Of a stretch of 64,000 bases of DNA, positions 39,601-51,600 are shown in pieces. The position numbers and the translations under genes are program-made. Under the pieces are notes generated by a model. It had not been told where the DNA came from. It worked only from the letters and a program-made list of their open reading frames with translations, and did no database searches. The stretch is from Argyresthia goedartella (lineage: Eukaryota; Arthropoda; Insecta; Lepidoptera; Argyresthiidae). Where the stretch lies: the NCBI GenBank assembly GCA_949825045.1, contig OX463816.1:14007579-14071578 (forward strand), given 5' to 3'. Every line of letters begins with the position of its first letter. The first letter of the stretch is position 1.

Positions 39601-42600
39601 AACACCTAAAGGTAGGTTTCGGGTGGGGCTTGATGATTTCAACTATTGTGCTATTAGAAATATGTAATACAATTTTCGTATAATGCTCAAAAAACTCCCA
39701 AATGTAACTTGTAATTTTATCGAAGCTATTAACTTTAAAGACTGCTATCTGCTCACGTTAAAGAACATCTTTAAAGAAATGGGGTTTGGGTTTCTGAAAA
39801 CTGATAACAACAGACGATTACTTATGGAAAAGCAAGATATACTTTTAAAAAGGATCAAATATTTCAGAGAAATACAACAGCTGAGGGATGCGGCTAGAAA
39901 CATAGTGTTTATGGACGAGGCATATGTACATACATCGCTTAATAAAGGTAAAACTTGGCAAGATAGCAACAAAAAGGTATTAAACAACCCATATCCAATT
40001 ATTATTGCACATGCGGGCAATAAAATGGTCTTCGTCCCAGGGGCTATAATGTTGCATAAAAGAAATAAACGCGAAATGTTATCAAACTTGGCTAAGCAAT
40101 CAATGGATTTTTTGAATGGAGTTTACCACCATATCATCTCGATTCAAATCCCATCGAAAACATTTGTGTGTGGCCAAAAACAAAAATGCAATGAATGTCA
40201 CATCAGTTACAGAAATTATGGTAAAATCAATAATACGGGACCTGGGGGGTTACCATAATCTTTTTCCGATCCAAATTAGGTTCAAAACAAGAACATCACC
40301 ATGGCAACCATTTCTATTCCAATTCGCCATACCATTATGGCGAATTGGAATAGAATGGCTTTATTTACCTAAAACCAAGACTTTTTTTAAGACGATCACG
40401 GTAATTTTGCGGATCAAGTTAGTTTCCTAATTTGAATCGGCGTAAGACGTTGTGGTAACCCCCCTGAAGGAAAAAAGTTCGTAATCATGCCGTTAAATGC
40501 GAAGATGAGTATAGCCAATTCGACCCGAGAATCGAGTTTTGCCGATGAAATGATTATTTACACAAGTGATATCAGTGGGGAAAGTGGCAGTGAACAAGAT
40601 TGATAAATTCCACGCCTTAACCGAAAGGGCGTGGAATCTTGGTAGGGTTGTTTTTCACCAGGAATGTCACAAGTAGTACTGACCTTTGACGCCGTGGACC
40701 GGAATTCAAAAGCTCAATTCGAGGCAGGAGTACGGGATGAGGAACACGAGGGTGGGGTGTGATGGGAGTCGAATCTTACTGCTGTCGTAGTCCGCCGCCG
40801 GTGCCGTCGTGATGCCACGTATCCGACCACATGGGTCGCTATCCGAACGCGACGAATTGGGGACCGAATCACTTCAACCTTTCACAACACGAAGCACTCA
40901 CTCCGATGACGTGAAATCTACTTATTTCCCGACGATTGTTCCGTGATGATTATTACAATTAACATTCCGACCAGGCCCCGAAACCTGTGTTAGACAATTA
41001 TTACAAAAAACATACAGCCAAGGCCCGAATGCCTGACGCAGCCATTTTCCATGTGCAAAAAAAAAACCTCTAACTCTTCATCTCGTTTTTATACAAGTGA
41101 CAGCTGCTAGTGATGTCCCGATCACTCGCGGTCGATCTGCGCAACGAAAAACCGGTGCGTTCCGAAGCATAAATATTAAACAAAGATGATAATGAATATT
41201 CCGATGCCTCTAGGATTTCAGGAATAGAGATTCTATGAATCTGATTGAATTTTTAGCAAGTATAATATTAAATTGTTATATAAAATTGTGCATTTTTTCT
41301 TCACATTTAAGTTTCGTATCCCCTAAACAAATATAAAATAATAGATCATAACAGACTATTCTAACAATACCAAATACATTACTTTAGGACTTTCATCTTA
41401 AATATAAACCCTTTTCAAACTCGGTTTCAAACGGTTTTATCCACTCTATGTACATAGCGAACGCTCGGAAATACGACCCTTGCCGAACAGTGGCGAAGAT
41501 TTATAAACGCATTATTAGTCTTGGAGTACTGGAAAACTGTGTGTTTTCGTTCTCATTCACATGAACATACCTTGGGATGAATAAAGAGTTGCTCTTAATA
41601 GTGTAAAGTTGTTCAGAATGTCTCCGTACACAAGGTTCATATTACCTGCTCAAGCGCCTCCTGTGTGACATTGAGTATGGTCTCCGCTTGGCGCGTGAAC
41701 TGAGAGTTGAGGCCGTTGTACGCGCGACAGTTCTCCACCAAAAGTTGTATGTCGCAGAGGAACTCCAGGCGACTGTGGTACTTGTGCGCTGAGGGATAAG
41801 GGTGGAAAATTAGAACTGTTGTGCGTGGTTCTAAAATGAAAGACGTTCGTTTTGAATCTGGATCAAGGTGTATGTCTGTTTTTTTCTAACCCACCGGAAA
41901 TTTTATATGGTACCTGCTGTTAGGTCAAATAAAAACGTATATTATAAAATTATAAAAGCATCTGACGATACCATACAAAAACTGTATTGATTATAGGTTG
42001 TCAGTTTAGTTCGTTAGTTACATAGTAGAACCATACAGGTATAGCGGTCCAATCCTGTCAAATCCGCTCTATGTCATAATTCATTTGCCACTTAAAACTA
42101 TGTACAGTGATGGCGATACTTAACTTTAACGAAGAACGAAACCAACGAAACGAACGAAAAAAGAAAGAATGAATAAAAACTTGTTATATATGTTTAGTTA
42201 TATTATAATGACACAAGTACAGTGACAATTGTTGTGTAAAAATAAAGTATTTCTGACAAACATTCATTAGAAAATAACCCTAAATGTTGTAGTAACTGGC
42301 AACTAGATTATGACATAGTGCGGAAGTATAGACATTGGACGGCTATACATGTATGCTTGTATTATGTTAGTTAGGTAATTTTGACACCCGTTATGTTATG
42401 AATTTCTGCTTCCCACCCAAAGCAGGACTTTTCATCAGTTGACAGTTGCAACAAAGCCAAAGGCAAGCTCCACCAGAGTGAATATGATGGAATATTGTGT
42501 CACCTTTGTTAGGTGGGAAGCAGAGGTTTTCGCAGCACTATCTGAAATAGTCTATTTTCTCACCTTGAATCTTTTTGCCCATCGTCTCCATATCAATGGG

Positions 42601-45600
42601 TTTCTTGATCACGTTGTAGTAATCCTTGACTTGCTTCTTGTTGACAGGCTTCAGGAAAGGCCACGCTTCGGGCATCACCTTGAGCTTCGTCGTAAGTAGG
42701 TTCTCTAGGATGAAGGACAGCGCCACCTGTTGAGCAAATATAAGTTTAATACAAGAGGAGAAAGCGACTGAACGAGTGAGCGAATTGAGATGAATCATCC
42801 GATCATCGGGTGGCCGCGCACAATAAATATATCGTAAGGTCTTAAGCCAGCACCAGTGACGTGCATCCCATAAAAGTACACTGCCTACCCTAGCCATAAA
42901 TCCTTCATTCATTCAAAACTATCTTACCTAGCACCTTAGAAAAGGCAACCAATATATATTTAAATGAACTATTGATTCGTATATAAAAAATAAACACCAA
43001 AATATCAAATTCGAGACTTTAAATTTTTCGAAAATCCTATGAATGGCCCCGGTACGAAGTCATATATCGGTTCCAGGGTCTTATGCCGTTTAACAGGACA
43101 AATAATCCCTGACTTTCGTAAGATGTACGATGGAAAATCCATGCGTGAATCCCATGCTCGCTAACAATATGACATTTAATCATGCGCTCGGTGAAATCTC
43201 GATATATTCCCCTTGGTTCGGGTAAAGCCACCCTCAGTACTAATGATTTTTCATAGGTTTTGCACTCTACTACTATGGCATAAGGTTGAATTTCGCGATG
43301 CATTTTTCAAGATCTCCGAGCGATCATCTTATGGTTGATGGCCGTTTGTTACCCATCTCATTCTCGCTAGGCGGCGGCGGTCTAATCTACTATATCTCTC
43401 TCGCGCGGGCGGGCAATACATCTTTATAATAACCAACATCCAAAAATATTTGTTATGTGCTCAAATAACAAAATGCCATCCACGCTTCGTCCCGGAGTGC
43501 CGAATATGCCAAATATGTGTCATGCAAATCACAACGAAGAGCGAAGCGATGACCGTGTCGACAGAGGCCACAATTTGCTCTTATTTAACCTTTTAAAGCC
43601 CCAGCAATTTAAAGCGTTAACTATTATTTAAATGCATCTTACTATAATATATATTGTCCAAGTACCAAGATATTAAAAGGGAAATATTAAACTGCACATC
43701 AAAAATACTGATTTGCACAGCAAATATCAGGGCAAAATGCTGCGGTAGCTTAGGTGAAGGATAAACATCCTTCGGGTTAGGTTAAACATGTAAGAACAAA
43801 AAATACTTAAAACATAAACTTAGGTACACATAAAATATTTAAAACATCAAAAGTGTTTTGTTGATTCTTTTTTACTATGCAAATCAGTATTTTTGATGTG
43901 CGATTAAATACTAGCCATACTAAAATACCATTACTGCAAGCGAACGCGAGCGCTAATGACGCGAACGCGAACGCAAACGACACGCGCATGCCACTTATTT
44001 GTGTCCGAAATGCATGCTAAAAAACCGACAGGTCGCGCTTACGTGTTACGCGCGCTTAAAGGCAAGTAAAGACGAATAAATCCTCCACACTTCGTTGTAT
44101 GCGGGCGAATAAGCTTTACTTAAATGCCGGCTTTAAAATCTCGTGTCTTCGATGTTCGGTCCCCGCAACACGGGATTTCGGGGCCGGAGCAAGGTATATC
44201 CAAGGTATATGTTTCTTATGTTAATGTCTTGCCTGGTCATTATCATCCAGCAGTGGGTTGATTTGTTTCTCGAGCTTCATGATCTGCTCCTCCTTCTCCG
44301 CCAGCTTGTCGACGCATCGCTGCAACATGCGCTGCGCAGCCACCGTCAGGCTGCTGGTGGGACCTGGCAAGGGACAACACCGGTCCAGTGCGATTCAGAC
44401 GAATATACGAAGGGTTCCGTATCATCGTGGAGGAAAATACGCGTCTCTTGTATGAGTCCCCATAAAACCCTTTTTCAAAAACGCGTGTGATCAATTCTTT
44501 TTTGTCATAACGGCAATAGAATTACACGCTGTGAAAATTTTAACTCCAATTACCGATCATGAGATACAGCCCGCTTATAGACAGACAGACGGACAGCGGA
44601 GGCTTAGTAATAGAGTCCCATAGGGCACCCTGCAGATCGGTATAGAATCCTGATAAAGGGATTACAACTAGGATTTATTAGCTTTAGGCCCTAAACAAAC
44701 ACAGGAAATTGGGTGTAATTGTCACCGAAGACAAACCAATAGCCTGACTGATCGAATCGCCTGACTGATCTATTCGCTGACTCTTCTTTTAGAATAGTCT
44801 AAAAGGACGTGGCTCTCAAAAGCTCTCAAAAGCAATATCCGGTTGCCAGATTCAGATTACAATTCCCCACTTTAAAAAAATCATATAGCGGCCAGATCAT
44901 ACAACTACGAAATAAAGCGACTCAAGTACCTATTTGAATATCGACAGCTGTACGAGCCCTTGCTGGCGGTACATTAAAACTTGATACTGATGATGATTGG
45001 TGGAACAGGAAAGAAGAGTGATAGCTTGATAAATCACTTTATTTATGATGATTACAATTGGTGCGCACTTATTGATAGACGAATGTGAACTGATCGATGA
45101 ATCTAACTTACAAAATAATGAAAACTACAATTAGACATTTATGCTGACGCTACTAAGTCTGACGATGCACGATGGAATCGTACATATTCCGGGGCCTGAG
45201 ATGAGAAAAATCTTAAATAATTAATACATGTCAATTAAACCTTAAGAAACTTAATAAAATTGCACATCACATCAACACAGAACCACTAATAATCTGAAAT
45301 CTTGAATTGCACCCTTGCGTTCTTGTCAGCGCGGGGGTGTATAGCAGGTATCTCGATGCTGTGGTTGCCCGCGTTGCTCGCGTGCGCGGTGGGACGGGCG
45401 TAGCCGGCGGACAGCGGGGGCAGAGCAGGCGCGGGCGGCGCGGGCTGCGTCGGGGCCGGCGGCGGGGGGGCGGGGGGCGCAGTGCTGTGCACCAACCATC
45501 CACATTGCAGCTTTCTGATGATTGTCATTATTCCAATAATGACTAAGATTCCGCAAACCACATAAATCATAGTGTAGTGATGAACATCGTGATAAGAGAG

Positions 45601-48600
45601 GTCTGTCGATATTACTTCTGCTTGCTTCAGCTGATTTATCCTCTCTCCTAACAAGGACAATTGTTGTTGCATGTCCTGTGAATCATCCTGTGCTAAAGTG
45701 GTAGGGATGGTAATGTTGATGATGTTATTTATCTGAGGAATCTTCGGTGCATATATGTCTGGTTTTAATTTAATTTCACTTGTTTGAATTTTGTGTGGAG
45801 TCACAGTGAAACTATCCGTTTTTATGACGCAGTTCGGACTCACATGTATTATACCGCTATTGCTCAGCTGATGGGTTGTCACCTGATCTTCGCATATTGT
45901 TCGGACTTGACACCGATTACAGCAAAAATATAGGTATGTATTTACGCTGTTGACCTCTTGCCATTTATTTCTGCATGTCTTGCTCATTGTTGTACATTCT
46001 GCAGCTTCCAGGTCACAAAAACTCTTGTCGTCTTTTAGGTGATACTCTGGTTTCAGGAGTTGACAATAATGAGTTTGATATAGAACCAAACAGAAACTGA
46101 TGTCGGTCTCGGTCAAAGGAATGTAAATGTCCTTTTTCATGTTTAGCGCAATGTAATCCGATATTGGGACAACAGTGATTGCTTGCTGTCCTTTCGCTTC
46201 TGGTATCGGTATCATTTTCATAATTTCATAACTGTCTCGACTGACTCGATGAGTGGCAGTTTTATTTCGAAAAGAAGTACGTCTTCCAAAAATCTTGATT
46301 TTACTTGTAATAATCTGTAAATCTTGTAAACTTCTGTGTGAAAGTTCTCCAGCGGCAGCGACACATCTTTGGGTAAATGGCTTGCAATCGTCGTCAATTC
46401 CTGGGTGAGTTGTTCGGGAGTTATCAAGTGGTAATCGAACCGACCGTGGTGTAGATCGGTGATAGTATCTAATAACGTGTTTTGAATATTCCGTAAACTG
46501 AATAGCATGTTGCTTGCTGTTGTCGCTCCCATGTTAAAGGAACTAATGATGCGATTTCGTTGGGCTTCATCTTTCAGTTGCTTTACGGATTCCTCTATTG
46601 CATTTATATGTTGGTTAATCATCTTGCGTTGCTTTTCCATAGTATTTTCGGCTCCCTTTAATAAATTGAACTCTGCCTCTATAATTGAGGTCTGATTTTT
46701 CCAAAGCGATGCTATGTGTCTCTGATTGTCTTGAACTAGAGCGATGTCCTTCCTGTATTGTTCAGCGAAATTCTCATCCAATATTCCAAACAATCCATTA
46801 GCGAGATACCCGACACCATTGATAAGGCCACGGCGCCGGCGCTGTCTGGCAAGTCGCGTGCTCGACGTGTGCTGAGTAAGTAATACTTGGTCGTAGTACT
46901 CTAGTTCGGAGAATCCGTGCCGTAATTGAAGTAGTATGACATCACAGTGGGCTTGCTCCCGTATCATAATACATGTCTGTTGGAGCGTTTTTGTGTATTT
47001 GTTGAATGCGTCTATTCCATCCCAATAAGGTTGCAAGTTATAATAGGCGACAATTTTCCACTCGTCTTTAATCAGCATCATATCTGAGATCTTGTCGAAG
47101 TATATAGCTTGTCCTTGTCTGAATTGGGTCACATTTGTGTTGCAGTGAGAATCGCATACGAATGTTAGCAGCAAAAATAAGGCTGTAACAACTGCACTGA
47201 GTTTGAACTGGATAGGACTGATCGCACTTGTTCGCGTCGGTCTCTGTAGGGTAGCTGTAACTACGTCACTTGATTGACGTGGTTCTACCTTCTGGCTCTG
47301 AGGTCCCGCATCTTGATCCTTATCGTCGTTCTCCAGTAAAGGTGAAGTTTTTACAACAGGCCGTTTTAAAAATCCATTCTTCGTTTTCAGCGTAACGACA
47401 CGTACGTATCCGTCTTTGCCTTGGTGCAATTCCGTAACTCGACCCATCGCCCACTTGCCTGGGGGTAGATGTTCATCATGGATCATGACGACGTCGCCGA
47501 CTTGATAATTACGCCGCGGATTTTTCCACTTGCTTCTGGCGGCTAATTGTATCATATATTCTGAGACCCATCTCTTCCACAAATCTTGCAATATTTTTTG
47601 TGTTAGGTACCATCTTGTGCGCTGGTCTTTCTCTGTCTCAACCAAGGTAAGAGTTGGTCCGCTGGTTAAGAAGTGAGCAGGTGTGAGATAATTCAGGTCT
47701 TCCGGATCTTCAGATAAGGGACATAATGGCCTTGAGTTCATGCAACCCTCTATTTGTGCAAGGAGGGTTGAGAATTCTTCATATGTAAGGCGTTGGTCGC
47801 CGACCACTCGTTTCAGGTGGAATTTGAAACTTTTTACTGCCGCCTCCCATAGACCTCCTGCTGACGGCCAGGAAGGGGCATTGAAGTGCCATGTTATCTC
47901 CATATCGGCTATCTCCCCCAAGAATTGGTCGTTGATGAGCTCTTTTATCTCCTGATATTCTTCTTGTAGACATCTATTAGCTCCAACAAAGGTGGTCCCA
48001 TTATCACTGTAAAAATGTCCTGGTTTTCCTTTGCGCGCTGCCATTCTTCTTACAGCGGCGAGGAATGAAGATGTTGTCAGGTCGGAAACCAGCTCTAGGT
48101 GCACCGCCTTGGTCACCATGCATACGAAGACTGCTACATAGCCCTTGGTGGTCTTGATACCACGTCCCTTGTTGGATTTTATGTAGAAGTGTCCCGTGTA
48201 GTCAACACCGGTATGCATGAAAGGACGAGATGGTTTGATCCTTGCTTCCGGTAAGTCTCCCATTATTTGATTATTTTTTGTAGGCTTGTGTTTCTTGCAC
48301 GTAATACACCGACGAATAAACTGCTTAGTGGTCTTATTTCCACTAAGTATCCAATATTTTTGTCTTATGAATGACAATGTAATCCGAGCACCACCGTGGT
48401 AGGTATGTTCATGCGCTTGCAAAATAATTAATTCCGTCAAGCGGCTTTGCTGAGGTAAAATTACAGGGTGTTTCATCTCTGGATTAATGTGTGCGTGCTT
48501 CAGTCTTCCCCCAACTCTGAGTATGCCATTTTCATCGAGGAAGGGTGTGAGACTGAAGATCTTGCTTTTGGACGACACTTGTTTGCCGTTTTTGAGGTCG

Positions 48601-51600
48601 TTTATCTCGTCGTGAAATTCTTTTCCTTGAACATCCTTTATAATCATTTGAGTAGTTTGTCTACTTTCAGACAGTGTTATGTAGGGCTCATATTTTCTGT
48701 CTTGTTTCCGACTTATGAATCGACGTAACCATGACAGTACGTGTACTACCTTGATGTATGAGCTGTACTTGTTTAACAACTCAGTTACAAGATTGCTGTT
48801 TCTTGTTACAGCCTGTACACTCGCTTTCGTTGGCTTGGCCTCTTCATCAGTCGAATATAATTTGCTCAATCTCTGTTTTTCATCGAATGTGGGTAGCCAA
48901 GTCGGCCCTTGCCACCAAAGTGGATGTTCTTGTAACTGTGTAGCGTTGAGTCCTCTGCTAGCACAATCTGCGGGATTTTCGGCAGATTTGACGTACCGCC
49001 AACATGACGCGGGCATAACTCGTGTAATTTGTTGCACCCTGTTAGCAACAAACGGCTTCCAGCGCTGAGGCTGACCTTGTAGCCAGCCAAGGACGGCAGT
49101 CGAATCAACCCAACCATACATCTTGATATGATGGTTGCTCAAACTATCTTGTACTTTTTCCATCAGTGTGGCCAGCAAATGGGCTCCGCATAACTCCAGT
49201 TTTGGTAACGTTATCTCTTTATTGTGTGGTACTAATCTTGATTTGGCCGCGACGAGAGTGATTTGATATTGGCCACATATTTTTAGTTTGCAATAAATAA
49301 CGCAGGCGTATGCCTTTTGCGATGCGTCACAATAGCCGTGCAACTCTATATCGCTTGAAGTGTTTGTACCTAACCATCTTGGTATGTTTAGGTTATTTAT
49401 AGCTGATATGTGTTGTTTTATTTTTATCCATTCTTTGTGAATATCTTCGGGTATCTTGTCATCCCACTGAAGATTTCTATTCCAGACGGATTGAAAAAGT
49501 AATTTCATTTGTGTAGAAATTGGCGTGAGCCAGCCAAGGGGGTCAAATAATCGGGCGATTTCTGATAACAACTGTCTCTTCGTACACACTGTCTTGGTAT
49601 CAGTCGTGGTTTCAATCTTTGATCGAAATGTGAAGACGTCATTTGCCGAGCTCCAATTAAGTCCCAACGTTTTCATCGATTCTGGTTGTATGAACTGATA
49701 AGTGTTCTCAGTACCTTCACCCTTGTTGGTGTCTTGTTGCATTAAAGCGGTATGATTGGACTTCCATTTTCTTAGATTCAAGCCGCCTGATCTCATCAGT
49801 TGAATAAGATCTTCCTGTAACCTTTTGGCTGCCGTCACCGAGTCCGACCCATGTAGCAGGTCATCCATGTAGAAGCACTCCTCGACTACTTTGGCAGCTT
49901 CTGGGTACTTGAGTCTTTCATCCCATGCCAATTGCTTTAGCGTCATCATGGCAAGAAAGGGGGCGGCCTTGGTGCCGTAGGTGACTGTTGTCAATTGATA
50001 CTCTTGTAAGAGTTGATGTGGATAGTCTCGCCATATGATTTTTTGGAGATGTTGGTCCTCGGGATGTACCCACAGCTGTCGAAACATCTTTTCTATATCT
50101 GCCACAAACGCTATCCTGTGTTGTCTCCATTTCAGTATAAGAACCAAAATATCTTTTTGTAAATTGGGCCCTTTGTACATCAGGTCATTCAAACTGAGCC
50201 CACTTGAAGTTTTTTCGGATCCGTTGAATACCACACGAAGTGCCGTGGTAGTGGAATCTTCTCGTAACACGCAATGGTGTGGCAAAAAATATTCGGGATG
50301 ATTTCCGTCACGTGCCAGCTTCATGTGTCCAAGCGATAGGTACTCGTCCACAAATTCTTTGTAAAGCGAAGCAATAATTTTTTGCTTCGAAAATTTCCGT
50401 TCAAGTTGTAGAAATTGTGCAATCGCTTTGTTTTTGGACTGCCCTAGATCTGATTTTGCAGTCGATTTAAGAGGGAGTCGCACTTGGTATCGTCCGTCGC
50501 TCAACCTTGATGTTGTTGACTTATAGAAATTAATGCAATCTTCCTCTTCTGATGAGTTTCGTGATGCTCCTTGAATGTCCTCTATCTGCCAAAATTGTTG
50601 AATGTCTTCTATATTGTTCAGCACTACGTTGCAGTGCAGACTTTGAATTTTTCCACACAGTATCCAACCAAGTCTTGTTTCTTGGGCTAACGGTGACGAT
50701 ACTTGTTTTCTTACACCGCTAAGGACAATGTTGGCGTATACTTCGGCACCCAGGAGTATGTCAATGGGGTTGCTCAAGTAAAACTGCGGATCGGCTAATT
50801 CAATTTCTTCGAGGAACGCCCATGATGGCTTACTGATAGTATTGTTTGGTAAGTTTCGTGTCAAACTTTTCATAATTAGCGCTTCTACTTCAAAGCTAAA
50901 GCTTCCCCTTAATGACGTGCATAGTATTTTCATAGCGCCTTTACATGTTGTGTCGTTAGTGCCGATTCCAGTGATAACGCCTTTGCAACTCTGTCTTGGA
51001 ATTTTCAGAAGTTGTGAAGCTCTCTCGCTTATTAAGGAAACTTGTGAGCCTTGATCTATGAGCGCGCGCAAAACATGTTGAACTCCGTTTCTGGCTTGCA
51101 CTTTGATCAGCGCTGTCGCTAGCAAGACTTCGTTTGCTGACGATTGCTGAATAATCTTGCCTGATTGTTGCGCAACATGTGTATTTCCACTGTTCTTTGT
51201 CCACTGCTGTGATTCTAGTGGCATATTTCTTTGGGTTTGATTGTTAAAAGCTTCATGTAAAATGGTATTATGAAAGCCATTACATTCACGGCAGCGCTTT
51301 GTCGACGAACAATCTTTCCCTTTATGAGAATAGAGACAATTACTACATATGTTGAGCTTAGTAATTGTTTTCTTTTGCGTTACAGGATCCATTCCTCTGA
51401 ACTGTGGGCAATAATAGACCCCGTGATCTTGATCGCAAACGGGACATTTTATCTGGTTTCTTGCTTGAGTATTCGAAGTAGCCTTGTTGCTTGAATAGTA
51501 GTGCTTGGAACGTGATGCATTGTAAGGGGTCGATGACGTAGAAGGTGGATTGTTAGACGACTTTTGAGCAGTATTTTCCTGTTTTCGTCTTGATGCTTCT

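Noticed and set aside
43037..43303. 88-codon frame as an extra Taf1 exon
   Set aside because: The flanking exons join in phase with family-conserved protein, and this frame matches nothing in TAF1.
45267..45556. Plus- and minus-strand Arg/Pro-rich frames
   Set aside because: They are shadows of the GC-rich cytoplasmic-tail part of the BEL env frame.
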